From: Candidatus Hydrogenisulfobacillus filiaventi
Lineage (GTDB): Bacteria > Bacillota > Sulfobacillia > Sulfobacillales > R501
DNA length: 64,000 nt
Reading direction: 5' to 3'
Assembly: GCA_902809825.1 (NCBI GenBank)
Contig: LR778114.1
Location: 124,001-188,000 of the forward strand
The translations under genes were made by a program, and so were the position numbers. Positions 18,402-27,600 of this stretch are shown here, piece by piece (within the stretch, counting starts at the first letter, position 1; every line of letters starts with the position of its first letter). Under the pieces are notes generated by a model. It had not been told where the DNA came from, did not search any database, and worked only from the letters and a program-made list of their open reading frames with translations.

Positions 18402-20321
18402 ATGACGACGGGCAAGCGGTATCACCTGCGCATCGGCGGGATGACCTGTCCCGCCTGCGAGGACCATGTGGCGGAGGCGCTGCGCTCGGCGGGGGCGGAA
18501 GCGGTGACGGCCGATTACCGGCGCGGGGAGGCCTGGTTTGCACTGCCCCCAGGGGCGGGATGCGATCCGGCGCCGGCGGTGAACGCGGTGCGCGCGGCGG
18601 GGTACGATCCGCAGGCACTGGAGGAGGAGCCGTCCACGGACGGGGATGGGGCCGGGGAGCCGGTCCGCTACTACTGGTCCATCGGGGGGATGACCTGTCC
18701 CGCCTGTGAGGAGCACGTGGCGGAGGCCCTCCGCTCGGCGGGAGCGGAAGCGGTGACGGCGGACTACCGGCGCGGGGAGGCCTGGTTCGCGGTGCCGCCC
18801 GGGGCGGGCTTCGACCTGGAACGGGCACGGGCTGCCATCGCGGCGGCCGGCTACCGGCCCGGCGACCTGGAGGTGGTGGAGGCGGTCCCCCGCTTCCCGG
18901 CGGTGCAGGCCGGGAGCGGGGCACCGGATTACGACCTCCTCATCATCGGCTCCGGCAGCGCGGCATTCGCCGCGGCCATTGAGGCCCGCGAGGCGGGGCA
19001 GCGGGTGGCGATGGTGGAGCGGGGGACGGTCGGCGGCACCTGCGTCAACATCGGGTGTGTGCCCTCGAAGTGGTTCCTGCGGGCGGGGGAGGTGTACCAG
19101 GAAGCCCGGCTGCCCCGGTTTCCCGGCGTCGCCAGCCGGGTGGAGCCGCCGGACCTGGGGGCCCTTAAGGCCGGCAAGGACCGGCTGGTGGAGCGCTTGC
19201 GCGGACAAAAGTATGAGGACCTGCTGGCGGACTACGCCATCGACTGGATTCCGGGCGAGGCGGCCTTCCGGGACCCCGGGCATGTGCGCGTGAACGGACG
19301 CGAGCTGTCCGCCCGCGCCTTTCTCATCGCTACCGGTGCCCGGCCGGCCCGGCCCGCTATCCCGGGCCTGGAGGCGGTGCCGTACCTGGACAGCACTGCG
19401 GCGCTGGACCGGACGACGGTGCCGCGCCGCCTGCTGGTGATCGGGGCGGGCTACATCGCTCTGGAACTGGGCCAGTTCTTCCACCGGCTGGGGGCAGAGG
19501 TGACCCTGGTGCAGCGGGGGCCCCGCCTGCTGCCCGGCTACGACCCGGAGGTGGGTCAGGTGGTGGCGGAGGTCCTGGCCGCCGAGGGGATCCGGGTGGT
19601 CACCGGAGTGCGGCCCCGGCAGGTGGACCAGCGGGGCGGGGAAATCCGGCTGACGGTGGAGACCCAAGGACAGGTGCGGGTGCTGACCGGCGATACCCTG
19701 CTGGTGGCCGCGGGCCGGCAGCCGAACACCGAAGGCCTGGGCCTGGACCGGGCCGGGGTCGCGGTGGGGCCGCGCGGGGAGCCGGTCGTGGACGCCACCC
19801 TGCGGACCACCAACCCCCGGGTCTACGCGGCCGGCGACGTGCTGGCCGGTCCACAGTTCGTGTACGTAGCCGCCTATGAGGGCAAGCTGGCGGCTCGTCA
19901 TGCCCTCGGGCTGCCCGATGCCCGGCCGGTGGACCTGAGCGTGGTCCCGGCGGTCACCTTCACCGACCCCGCCATCGCCAAGGTCGGCCTGACGGCGGCG
20001 GAGGCGGCGGCGCAAGGGATCGCCGTCGACAGCGCCGTGCTGCCCCTGGACGCCGTGACCCGGGCCCTGGTCAACCAGGACACCCGGGGCGTGTTCAAGG
20101 TCACGGCCGAGCGCGGCAGCGGCCGCATCCGCGGGGTGCAGGTGGTGGCCGCCCAGGCGGGCGAGGTCATCTATGCCGCCACCCTGGCGGTGCGGTTCGG
20201 ATTGACGGTCAGCGACCTCACCGATACCCTGGCCCCCTACCTTACCATGGCGGAGGGCCTGCGGCTGGCCGCGCTGACGTTTCACAAGGACGTGGGCCGG
20301 CTGTCCTGTTGTGCCGGCTAG
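18402..20321 (+). CDS. merA: Mercuric reductase with two HMA domains
   Basis: A 639-residue MerA that reduces Hg(II) to volatile Hg(0) with NADPH. Two heavy-metal-associated domains occupy residues 8-75 and 91-160, each with GMTCPAC (Cys16/Cys19 and Cys99/Cys102); most of the two domains is nearly identical, indicating a recent internal duplication. The flavoprotein core begins DLLIIGSGSAAFAAAIEA. The redox pair Cys214/Cys219 lies in GTCVNIGCVPSK, and the C-terminal vicinal pair Cys636-Cys637 (LSCCAG) completes the Hg-delivery path. No merT/merP/merB is seen nearby. Divergent control by the CmtR-like sensor, rather than a MerR, is notable. A terminator follows at 20403. Confidence 0.95.
   Translation: MTTGKRYHLRIGGMTCPACEDHVAEALRSAGAEAVTADYRRGEAWFALPPGAGCDPAPAVNAVRAAGYDPQALEEEPSTDGDGAGEPVRYYWSIGGMTCPACEEHVAEALRSAGAEAVTADYRRGEAWFAVPPGAGFDLERARAAIAAAGYRPGDLEVVEAVPRFPAVQAGSGAPDYDLLIIGSGSAAFAAAIEAREAGQRVAMVERGTVGGTCVNIGCVPSKWFLRAGEVYQEARLPRFPGVASRVEPPDLGALKAGKDRLVERLRGQKYEDLLADYAIDWIPGEAAFRDPGHVRVNGRELSARAFLIATGARPARPAIPGLEAVPYLDSTAALDRTTVPRRLLVIGAGYIALELGQFFHRLGAEVTLVQRGPRLLPGYDPEVGQVVAEVLAAEGIRVVTGVRPRQVDQRGGEIRLTVETQGQVRVLTGDTLLVAAGRQPNTEGLGLDRAGVAVGPRGEPVVDATLRTTNPRVYAAGDVLAGPQFVYVAAYEGKLAARHALGLPDARPVDLSVVPAVTFTDPAIAKVGLTAAEAAAQGIAVDSAVLPLDAVTRALVNQDTRGVFKVTAERGSGRIRGVQVVAAQAGEVIYAATLAVRFGLTVSDLTDTLAPYLTMAEGLRLAALTFHKDVGRLSCCAG
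18426..18816 (+). repeat. Internal duplication of the HMA domain in merA
   Basis: The first unit starts at about 18426 and the second at about 18678. They share runs such as CATGTGGCGGAGGC-like codons and encode the identical stretch HVAEALRSAGAEAVTADYRR, with only a few substitutions elsewhere. Confidence 0.75.
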
Positions 20322-20402
20322 GCCGGGTGTCCGGTCCCGGGCCCGGGTATCGTTCCCGCTGTTCCGGGCCCGTGCGCCTAGTGCCGGAATGCGCCCCTCT
20401 CC

Positions 20403-20431
20403 CGGGCCCCCGGTTCCCCGCCGGGGGCCCG
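20403..20431 (+). terminator. merA terminator hairpin
   Basis: CGGGCCCCCGG (20403-20413) and CCGGGGGCCCG (20421-20431) form a perfect 11-bp stem with a 7-base loop, about 80 bases after the merA stop. No U-tract follows. Confidence 0.6.
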
Positions 20432-20705
20432 GAGCCGTTAGGATGGACCGCCGCCGAGGACAGCGGACGGCCGGCGGGGAAAACCCGGACTTCCGGAGGG
20501 GCTGGGCCGTCCGGGGCCTCCAGGAGCAGCGGGGTCCGCCGGCGCCCCCCGGGTCGGCTACGCCTAAGGGACCAGCCGGCGGCGGGCCGGGGTCGCGAAG
20601 CTCGGGGGCCGCCGGTACAGGGACATTCCGGTCATGTGCCGCCGCTATGGGCGTGGTATGGTCATCCCGTAGCGGCAGAGCGACCGGGACGGAAACGGGG
20701 ATGGC
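20432..20705 (+). other. Structured, hairpin-rich leader before the CopD-like gene
   Basis: Three strong stems occur in a row: CGGACGGCC (20464-20472) with GGCCGTCCG (20505-20513); CCGGCGGC (20576-20583) with GCCGCCGG (20608-20615); and GCCGCTATGGG (20641-20651) with CCCGTAGCGGC (20666-20676, one G-U pair). The last ends 29 bases before the ATG at 20706. I could not match this to a known riboswitch class. No gene is evident. Confidence 0.4.
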
Positions 20706-21173
20706 ATGAGCGTTTTGGGTTGGGCGTCGTTTTTGCACGTGCTGGCGGTGGTGCTCTGGATCGGCGGGGTGTTCTTCCTCGACCTCATCCTAGTGCCGCG
20801 CCTGGCCGGGTACGTGCGCGCGCCGGACGAGCGGGCGCGCCTGCTGTTCAGCCTCTTTCGGGTTTTCTTTGCCTGGGTGTGGGTGGCCGGCCTCGTGCTG
20901 GTGGTGACCGGCTACGGCATGGTGTGGGTACTGGGCGGGCTGCGGGCCCTCAATGGGGCACGGTGGACGATGGTGGTGGTGGGCACCCTCATGGTCCTCT
21001 TGGCACTGTACATCTATTTCGGGCCCTACTGGCGGATGGGCCGGGCGCTGACCCGGTCCGACTGGGAAGAGGCGGGCCGGGCGGCGGCGCGGGTGCGCCT
21101 CTTTTCCGGCATGAACCTGGTGCTGGCGGTCCCCGCTATCCTGGCCGGGGTGTGGAGCGTGTTCGGGTTGTAG
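20706..21173 (+). CDS. CopD/DUF2269-like four-helix membrane protein
   Basis: A 155-residue integral membrane protein with four predicted helices: residues about 5-27, 48-70, 80-102 and 133-153. The pattern FLHVLAVVLWIGGVFFLDLI with a His in helix 1, LFRVFFAWVWVAG and the third helix resembles the CopD-like/DUF2269 group, which is linked to copper handling or heme-type electron transfer. It has a short cytosolic loop rich in Arg. It starts just after a structured leader and precedes a flavoprotein gene by 29 bases, so the two probably form a membrane/soluble redox pair. Confidence 0.65.
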   Translation: MSVLGWASFLHVLAVVLWIGGVFFLDLILVPRLAGYVRAPDERARLLFSLFRVFFAWVWVAGLVLVVTGYGMVWVLGGLRALNGARWTMVVVGTLMVLLALYIYFGPYWRMGRALTRSDWEEAGRAAARVRLFSGMNLVLAVPAILAGVWSVFGL

Positions 21174-21202
21174 GTCGGGTACGCGGGAAGGAGGCCCGGG
21201 CG

Positions 21203-22513
21203 GTGAACGAGGCCACCTATGATGTCATCATCGCCGGTTCGGGTCCAGCGGGGGCGATGGCGGCCCGCGACCTGACGCGGGCGGGGGCCCGGGTGGCGGT
21301 GCTGGAACGCGGCCGCGACCAGCTGCCCACCGACAGCCCGCTGGCCATGTGGCGCAACCGGGAATCCCTGTTCATTGCCCCCGGGGTGCCGCTGCTGCGG
21401 GGGATGCGGGCGGGAGGCGGATCCACCTTCTTTTTCCAGACCGCCATGCGCCCCCCGCTGGAGGAATTTGCCCGCCTGGGCCTCAATCTGGAACCCGCGG
21501 TGGCCGCGGTGGAGGCGGGGCTGCCGGTGGCACCCCTGCAGGCGGACCTGGTCGGTCCCTTCGCCCGCCGGCTGGCGGCGGCCGCCGGCAGCCTGGGACT
21601 ACCCTGGGCCCCGTTGCCTAAGATCCTGGACCAGGCGGCCTGCCGGGACGGCTGTCCGCCGGCGGTGCGCTGGAATGCCACCTGGCTGCTGGCGGAGGCC
21701 CGGACGGCGGGGGCGGCCTTTCTGCCCGGCACCGCCGTCACCGGCGTGCTGCGCGAGGGCGGCCGTACGGCCGGCGTCACCGCCCGCACCCCGGAGGGGC
21801 TGGCGGTGTTCCGGGCACCGGCCGTCATCCTGGCCGCCGGGGCGCTGGCCACCCCGTTGATCCTGCGGACTGCAGGGCTGCCGGCGGGGGCAGGGTTCTT
21901 CTGCGACCCCCTCGTGATGGTGATGGGCACCGCCGCCGACGTGACCGGCGGGGAGGAGCTGGCCATGGCCGGCGGGTTTCTGGATGAGGCCGGCGGCTAT
22001 ATGCTGGCGGACATGACCATTCCTGCCCCCTTCTACCGGGTGCTTGCCCTGGCGGCCGGGCGGCCGGACCGGGTGGGGGCTCATGCCCATACCCTGACCG
22101 TCATGGTCAAGATCCGGGATGAAGTGGCGGGCGGCATCAGCCCGGATGGCCGTCCCTTCCGCCGCTTCGGCGCCGTGGAGCGGCAGCGCATGGCGGCGGG
22201 GGTGGCGGTGGCGCGCCGGGTGCTGGCAGCTGCCGGGGCCCGGCACGTCTTTGTGACCAGGTGGACGGCAGCCCATCCCGGGGGGACCGCCCCCTTGGGC
22301 CGGCTGGTGGATGCCGGCCTGGAGACCGCCTGCCCCGGGTTGTACGTCTGCGACGCCTCCGTGATCCCCGGCCCTTGGGGCCGGCCGCCGACCCTGACCC
22401 TGCTGGCGCTGGGCAAATACCTGGCCGGACGGCTGAGCGGCCGGACTCAGGAGCGGGCGGAGCGGGGGGAGCCGGTGCCGGGCTCCGGTTCGCGCCGGGC
22501 GGCGTGGGCGTAG
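21203..22513 (+). CDS. GMC-like FAD-dependent oxidoreductase
   Basis: A 436-residue flavoprotein. The dinucleotide motif DVIIAGSGPAGAMAARDL is at residues 6-23, RAGGGSTFFF is the GMC-type glycine loop, and the C-terminal half has TAAHPGGTAPLGRLVD followed by GLYVCDASVIPGPWGRPPTLTLLALGKYLA, where GMC enzymes carry their active-site His/Asn. It is shorter than typical GMC enzymes (about 500-600 residues). GTG 21203 sits 8 bases after AAGGAGG. Its 3' end overlaps the convergent MFS gene by 67 bases. The substrate is unknown. Confidence 0.8.
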   Translation: MNEATYDVIIAGSGPAGAMAARDLTRAGARVAVLERGRDQLPTDSPLAMWRNRESLFIAPGVPLLRGMRAGGGSTFFFQTAMRPPLEEFARLGLNLEPAVAAVEAGLPVAPLQADLVGPFARRLAAAAGSLGLPWAPLPKILDQAACRDGCPPAVRWNATWLLAEARTAGAAFLPGTAVTGVLREGGRTAGVTARTPEGLAVFRAPAVILAAGALATPLILRTAGLPAGAGFFCDPLVMVMGTAADVTGGEELAMAGGFLDEAGGYMLADMTIPAPFYRVLALAAGRPDRVGAHAHTLTVMVKIRDEVAGGISPDGRPFRRFGAVERQRMAAGVAVARRVLAAAGARHVFVTRWTAAHPGGTAPLGRLVDAGLETACPGLYVCDASVIPGPWGRPPTLTLLALGKYLAGRLSGRTQERAERGEPVPGSGSRRAAWA

Positions 22514-23928
22514 GGCGGGGTCCGGACGAGGACGAGGCCGGCCGCCGCCAGGGCCGCCCCGGCCAGGAATACGCCTTTGAACGCCATCAGGAACCAGGCC
22601 GCGTAGTGGGGATAGCGGGGGCTTAGGTCGGGACTGAGCCCATGGGCCATCCAGATGAGCGAGAGCAGGATGGAGGCCAGGGCCACCCCCAGGGAGCGGC
22701 CTAAGTTCCGCTGGATGGCCAGCAGGCTGGATCCCAGGCCCAGGTCTCGCGGTGGGACCGATCCCAGGACGGCGGAGTTGTTGGGGCTGGAGAAGAGGCC
22801 CGCCGCCACCCCCACCAGGGCCAGCAGGATCAGCACCGGCCAGACCCCGGCGTGCCGGCCGGGCAGCAGCACGAAGCCCAGGTCGGCGGCGGCGAACAGG
22901 AGCAGGCCGGCCCGCGCCGGCCAGAGGACGCCGATGCGGTCGGCCAGGCGTCCGCCCCAGGGCGACACCACGATCATGAGCAGGGCCTGGGGGGTCATGA
23001 GCAGGCCAATCAAGCCCACCGGCAGGTGCAGCACCTGGCCCAGGTAGATGGGGAGCAGGAAGGCGGGGAACATTAGGAGCATGAAGTAGTCCAGCCCCGC
23101 CAGCAGGTTGAGGGTGAAGGGCGGGTTGCGGAAGACGCTTGGCGGCACCAGGGGCCGGGCAGCCCGGGCCTCCCGGCGCACGAACAGGGCCGTCAGCCCG
23201 GCGGCCAGGGCGGTCAGGGCCCATCCCCGCGGGCTGTGCAGCAGGGACAGCCCGAGCTGCAGGGCGGTCACCGCGGCCAGGAACCAGGCGGCGCCCGCCC
23301 AGTCCAGGCTGGGCAGGGGATGGGCCGGGTCGCGCGGGAAGCGGGGCAGGTAGTGCCAGGAGGCCCATACCCCCCACAGGCCGATGGGCACATTAATCCA
23401 GAAGATGCTGCGCCAGCCCCAGGTCGCGGTCAGCAGCCCGCCCAGGGGCGGCCCGAAGAGGGTACCGGCCGCTACCACCGACCCGATGAGGCCCAGGGCT
23501 TGTCCGCGCCGTTCGCGCGGGAAGAGGAGGGCCACGATGGCCATGACGTTGGCCTGGATGGTGGCCCCGCCCAGGCCCTGGAAGGCGCGGGCCGCCACCA
23601 GCACCGCAAAATCCGGGGCCAGGGCGGAGAGGATGGAGCCCAGGGTGAAGGCGGCGATGCCAGCCACGAACACCTCCTTCCGCCCCAGGCTGTCGGCCAG
23701 GCGGCCGACCAGGGGCAGGGTGCCGGTAATGACCAGCAGATAGGCGGTGATGGCCCATTGCAGGATGGTGACCGGCAGCAGGAAGCGGTGCGCCAGCACG
23801 GGCAGGGCTACGTTCACCACGCTGGCGTCCACATTGACCATGAAGGTGCCGGTGGTGGCGGCGGCAAAGGCGGCCCAGAGGGCCCGGCCGCGCAGGGCCT
23901 GTCCGGCGGCGGTGCGGGAAGCCAGCAT
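22447..23928 (-). CDS. MFS multidrug exporter, DHA2 (EmrB/QacA) type
   Basis: A 493-residue permease with about 14 hydrophobic helices. Helix 1 has TTGTFMVNVDASVVNVALPV, with the Asp typical of the 14-TM DHA2 group. Motif A appears as GRLADSLGRKEVFV and motif C as GSVVAAGTLFGPPLGGLLT. ATG 23928 follows AAAGGAG. It lies 35 bases after the PadR regulator on the same strand, so the pair resembles a regulator-plus-drug-exporter operon. Proton-driven efflux of an organic compound is expected. Confidence 0.9.
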   Translation of the reverse strand: MLASRTAAGQALRGRALWAAFAAATTGTFMVNVDASVVNVALPVLAHRFLLPVTILQWAITAYLLVITGTLPLVGRLADSLGRKEVFVAGIAAFTLGSILSALAPDFAVLVAARAFQGLGGATIQANVMAIVALLFPRERRGQALGLIGSVVAAGTLFGPPLGGLLTATWGWRSIFWINVPIGLWGVWASWHYLPRFPRDPAHPLPSLDWAGAAWFLAAVTALQLGLSLLHSPRGWALTALAAGLTALFVRREARAARPLVPPSVFRNPPFTLNLLAGLDYFMLLMFPAFLLPIYLGQVLHLPVGLIGLLMTPQALLMIVVSPWGGRLADRIGVLWPARAGLLLFAAADLGFVLLPGRHAGVWPVLILLALVGVAAGLFSSPNNSAVLGSVPPRDLGLGSSLLAIQRNLGRSLGVALASILLSLIWMAHGLSPDLSPRYPHYAAWFLMAFKGVFLAGAALAAAGLVLVRTPPYAHAARREPEPGTGSPRSARS

Positions 23929-23963
23929 GCGGTGCTCCTTTCCGGAGGGGAGGGGGCGCGGCC

Positions 23964-24335
23964 TTAGCCGGAACGGCCGGGGGCGGCGGAACCGGTCCGG
24001 TTCCAGGCTGCCCAGCTGTCCAGGAAATAGTCCAGGTTGCGGCGGCTGCGGGCAATCTCCTCGGCCCATTCCGCCAGGCGGGCCGGGGCGCGGTCGGTGG
24101 CCCGGTAGACGTGCCGGGCGGGTCCTCCCGGGCCCGGGACCCACTCGGAGGTGACCAGCCCCGCCGTTTCCAGGTCGCGCAGGCAGCGGTAGACGGCGGG
24201 GTCGTCAGCGGTGCTGCCTCCCGGCAGGCTCCGCCGCAGCAGGGTGGCCACTGCCCGGCCGTGCAAGGGGCCGTGCAGGACCACCATGAGGAGCACGAAG
24301 GCCGGCAGGTGGCGACCGTGAGCCGGCATCCCCAT
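23964..24335 (-). CDS. PadR-family transcriptional regulator
   Basis: A 123-residue protein with a winged-helix N-terminal domain: FVLLMVVLHGPLHGRAVATLL, DDPAVYRCLRDLETAGLVTSEW and RHVYRATDRAPARLAEWAEE, the PadR pattern of HTH, wing and dimerisation helix. It has a short C-terminal helix (subfamily 2-like length). ATG 24335 has GAGGAGG at 8-base spacing. It sits under a clear promoter with a repeated ACACTATRATG motif and probably autoregulates itself and the exporter downstream. Confidence 0.85.
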   Translation of the reverse strand: MGMPAHGRHLPAFVLLMVVLHGPLHGRAVATLLRRSLPGGSTADDPAVYRCLRDLETAGLVTSEWVPGPGGPARHVYRATDRAPARLAEWAEEIARSRRNLDYFLDSWAAWNRTGSAAPGRSG

Positions 24336-24371
24336 CCCCGTTTCCTCCTCACATGTGTCCGTTTCACGCTC

Positions 24372-24401
24372 ATCATAGTGTGAATAACATTATAGTGTCA
24401 A
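24372..24401 (-). promoter_or_regulatory. padR-exporter promoter with repeated operator motif
   Basis: On the minus strand TTGACA (24396-24401) is followed after 18 bases by TATGAT (24372-24377). The spacer and -10 contain a direct repeat, ACACTATAATG then ACACTATGATG, about 17 bases apart. This would place a PadR dimer across the promoter. Confidence 0.7.
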
Positions 24402-24417
24402 TCCCATTATGACGACC

Positions 24418-24444
24418 GGCGGCCGATCCCGGGGATCGGCCGCC
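24418..24444. terminator. Perfect 12-bp hairpin
   Basis: GGCGGCCGATCC (24418-24429) pairs perfectly with GGATCGGCCGCC (24433-24444) around a 3-base loop. It lies 14 bases past the stop of the 49-codon gene and just upstream of the padR promoter, so it probably ends the CWB2/small-protein transcript. Confidence 0.65.
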
Positions 24445-24457
24445 ACTGGGGCGACGG

Positions 24458-24607
24458 TCAGGAATGGGGTTTGTGCCGGCCCGGCAGCACCCGCCAGCCG
24501 GGCGGGAGACGGCGCGGGGGGCGTCCGGCGGTCCACCACCAGCGGGCGGCGGCTGCCAGCAGGGGGAAGGCCAGCACCCATTCCCCCCAGGTCCACCAGG
24601 CGTCCAC
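24458..24607 (-). CDS. Small tryptophan-rich membrane protein, 49 residues
   Basis: A GTG at 24607 follows a very strong site, GGAGGAGGTGGTAGGGG. It opens a 49-residue frame that begins VDAWWTWGEWVLAFPLLAAA, has a second Trp cluster (RWWW), and ends in a basic, proline-rich tail (RPPRRLPPGW, GRHKPHS). This is the layout of a one-helix membrane peptide with a cytosolic basic tail. It starts 72 bases after the stop of the giant CWB2 gene and is followed by a perfect hairpin, so it is probably the last gene of that transcript. I recognise no family. Confidence 0.6.
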   Translation of the reverse strand: MDAWWTWGEWVLAFPLLAAAARWWWTAGRPPRRLPPGWRVLPGRHKPHS

Positions 24608-24679
24608 CCCCTACCACCTCCTCCGGTTTTGGGGGTTAGGGTACGCCGGGGCTCGCCGGGCCATGCGGCCGGGCCGCCG

Positions 24680-27600
24680 TCAGCGCCCGGGGCGGGGGCG
24701 GGGATCGACGGGTGCCGGCCAAGGCAGGTCCAGGGCCCGGGGACCGCCCATGTAGACCAGCCAGGTCAGACGGGGATCCGCGGTCAGAAAGCGGGCCAGG
24801 CCGGCGGTCCAGCGCCGGGGCGGGGCCAGCAGCACCGGCACCGCGTAGCGGGCGGCGAGACCGGATGCGGCGATGGCATCCGCCAGGCTGTGTCCGCCGG
24901 ACCCGTCGTCGGCCAGCACCAGGCCCGGCAGCCTCCCCGGGAAGAAGCGGCGGGCCAGGGCGCGGGCGGTGGCGTTGCGGCCGGGACCGGCCACCCGTTC
25001 GACGGCCAGGCCTGCCCGGCGGAGGCCGGCGGTGATGGCCGGGCTCACCGCTGCAGGCCCGCCGGCGACGGTGACGGTGCGGACGGCCGGGGGCCGCAAC
25101 CAGGCCCGGATCCCGGGGGTCAGCCGGCGGCCCCCGGTGAGGAGCACGGGCTCCCGCCGGCGCGCCGCCACCGCCCCCACGCTCAAGGCATCGGCCATGG
25201 TGGCGCCGTTGGCCAGCAGCACCCGCGGCCGGGGACGCCGGGCGGCCAGCCAGCGCGCGATGTCGAGGGCGGTGGCGTAGCGGTCACGGCCGTTGAAGGC
25301 CGCCACCACCCGCGGGAAACGGGCGGCGAGCCGCCGGCGCACCGCCGGGGCGACCGCCCGGGGACCGCCCATGATGTACACCTCGCGCACCCCGAGGGCG
25401 GTGAGGACCTGAAGCACCCGCGCCGGCAGGCGGCGGGCAGGCACCAGGACCACCGGGGCGTGGAGGACGGCCGCCAGGGGGGCGGCGGCCAGGGCATCGG
25501 GCGGGGCAGCGCCGCCGTATCCGCGGTTGGCCACTACCGCGCGGGTGGCCCCGGCGGGGTAGGCCAGGCTGGCGGCGCGCAGGGCGGTGCCGATGCGGTC
25601 CCGTCCCCCCACCCGCAAGGGTAGCGGCGGTGCCCCCGCCCGGACGGCAAAGGACAGCAAAAAGGGGGTGCGGGCCGTGAACACCTCGCGTCCCCGGCTC
25701 CATTGCTCTCGGCCCAGGAGGGGATACCAGCGGCCGTCCCCGCGGCTCCGGTACCAGACCCCGAAGGGGATGGCGTCCCCCGGCGGGGCCAGCACCTGAA
25801 GGAGGTAGCGGCGGGGATAGTAGCGGAGGGGTCCCCGGGGGGTTCGCCCGCGGATCCGGAACGCGAACACCGCCCGGGCGCCCGGCAGGGCGGGAGCGGG
25901 GGCGGTAACGGTCACGGTGGCCCCCGGGGGGCCGGCGGGCTGGCAGGCGTACGCGCACCATCCAGCCCGGTTCCGGCGGGGTGGCGGGGGTGGCGGCGCG
26001 GCCGGGGCCGGGAGCGCCGTGAGGGCGAGGGCGGTGCTGACGCCGGCAGCGGTGGCGGTCACGGTGAAGGGGCCGGGACCGGCCGCCTGCACGGAGACGG
26101 TGGCCTGGCCGGTGCTGTTGGTGACGGCCTGGCCCCAGGCTCCGAAATCCACCATCACGCCCGGCCAGGGACGGCCGTCGGGCCGGGTCAGGGTGGCGGT
26201 GACGGGGTCGGGGCTGCCGGCGGCAGGGGTGAGGCTGGCGGCGCTCAGGCTGAGCCCCGGCAGGGCGTAGACCAGGATGCCGTTGGCGGCCGCCAGGTAG
26301 AGATGCTGCCCGTGGGGGCCGGGGGCAATGCCGTAGAGGCCGGGCGGGGTGCTCTGCCCCTCCGGCAGGACGGTGGGGACGGGCAGGGTGGCCTGGGGGC
26401 TGCCGGAGGCGGCGGCGAAGGCGGCCACCCCGTTGCCGGTGTCGGTCAGGATCCAGGTGGTGCCGCCGGCGGCCAGGGTGGCCACGTTGCCGCCGGCACT
26501 GCTGCCGAAGGGGCTGCCGGGGGTACCGGAGGCCAGGCTCACCGGCAGCAGACGGCCGGCGGAAGCGGCCACCGCGATGGGGCCCGCCACGGTTACCCCG
26601 GCCGGGTCGGGCAGGGCGGTGGACCAGAGCGGCTGGGGGCCGAGGGCGGTCAGGCTGCCGGCGCCGGCGGGGTCGTAGGCCGCGAGCAGGGTGCTGCCGG
26701 TGACCGCCAGGCCGGTGACCGTGCTGCCGGGCGGTGCTGTCCAGGCGGGGACGGGGGTCCCTCCGGGCAGGGGGAATTCCAGCACCTGGCCGCCGACGGC
26801 CGCTGCCAGGCGGCCGTCGGCCCCGTTCAGCGCCAGGGCAGCAGGCGGGGCGGCCAGGGCGCCGGCCAGGCCGGCGGCCCAGCTGGCCCGCAGGAGGTTG
26901 TACCGGGCCACCCCTGCTTGGCAGGCCAGGTACAGATGCCGCCCGGCGGGGCCTGCGGCCAGGAGGTCATCACCGGCCAGGTCGGCGTCGACCGGGGCCA
27001 CGCCCCAGCCGAGGCGGGTAAGGCCCGCCGGGCCGCTCCGCAGGAGCCCGGCGGGCGCCAGGACCCACCACCCGGTGGCGCTGCCGTCCCCGCCGGCGTC
27101 CGCAGCCAGGCCGGTCGCTGCCACTGTGAGGGGGCCCTGCAACGGCCCGCTCAGCAGGAGGCCACCCCCCTGGCCGTCATCGGCGGTGACATAGACGGTG
27201 CCCGCGGTGGTCCAGAGGGAGGTAGGATTGGCGGCCAGGGCCACCGCGGCGGCCGGCAGGGGCAGGGTGATGGGGGCACTGCGGCCGTAGACCCAGCTTT
27301 CCAGCGCGGCGCCGGTATTGGCGAAGAGGGTGCCCTGGGGCGTGACCGCCAGCGCCAGAGGGGTGGAGTTGGCGGTGAGGGCGGGGGCCGTCTGCCAGCT
27401 GCCGTCGGCGAAGGTGAGGACGGCGATGCGGCCCTGGGCCAGGGGCACGTAGAGGCGGGTACCGGATGGGGTATAAACGGCTGCCGCCGGGGCGGTGGCG
27501 GTGCCGGTCAGGGTAACGGTGACCGGTCCGCCGCTGCCGGGGGCGAACGCGGCGACGGTAAGGGTGCTGCCGCTCTGCCCGAGGGCGTACACATGCTGCC

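Noticed and set aside
20322-20705. Known metal riboswitch upstream of the CopD-like gene
   Set aside because: The stems do not match the M-box, NiCo or yybP-ykoY conserved cores that I know.
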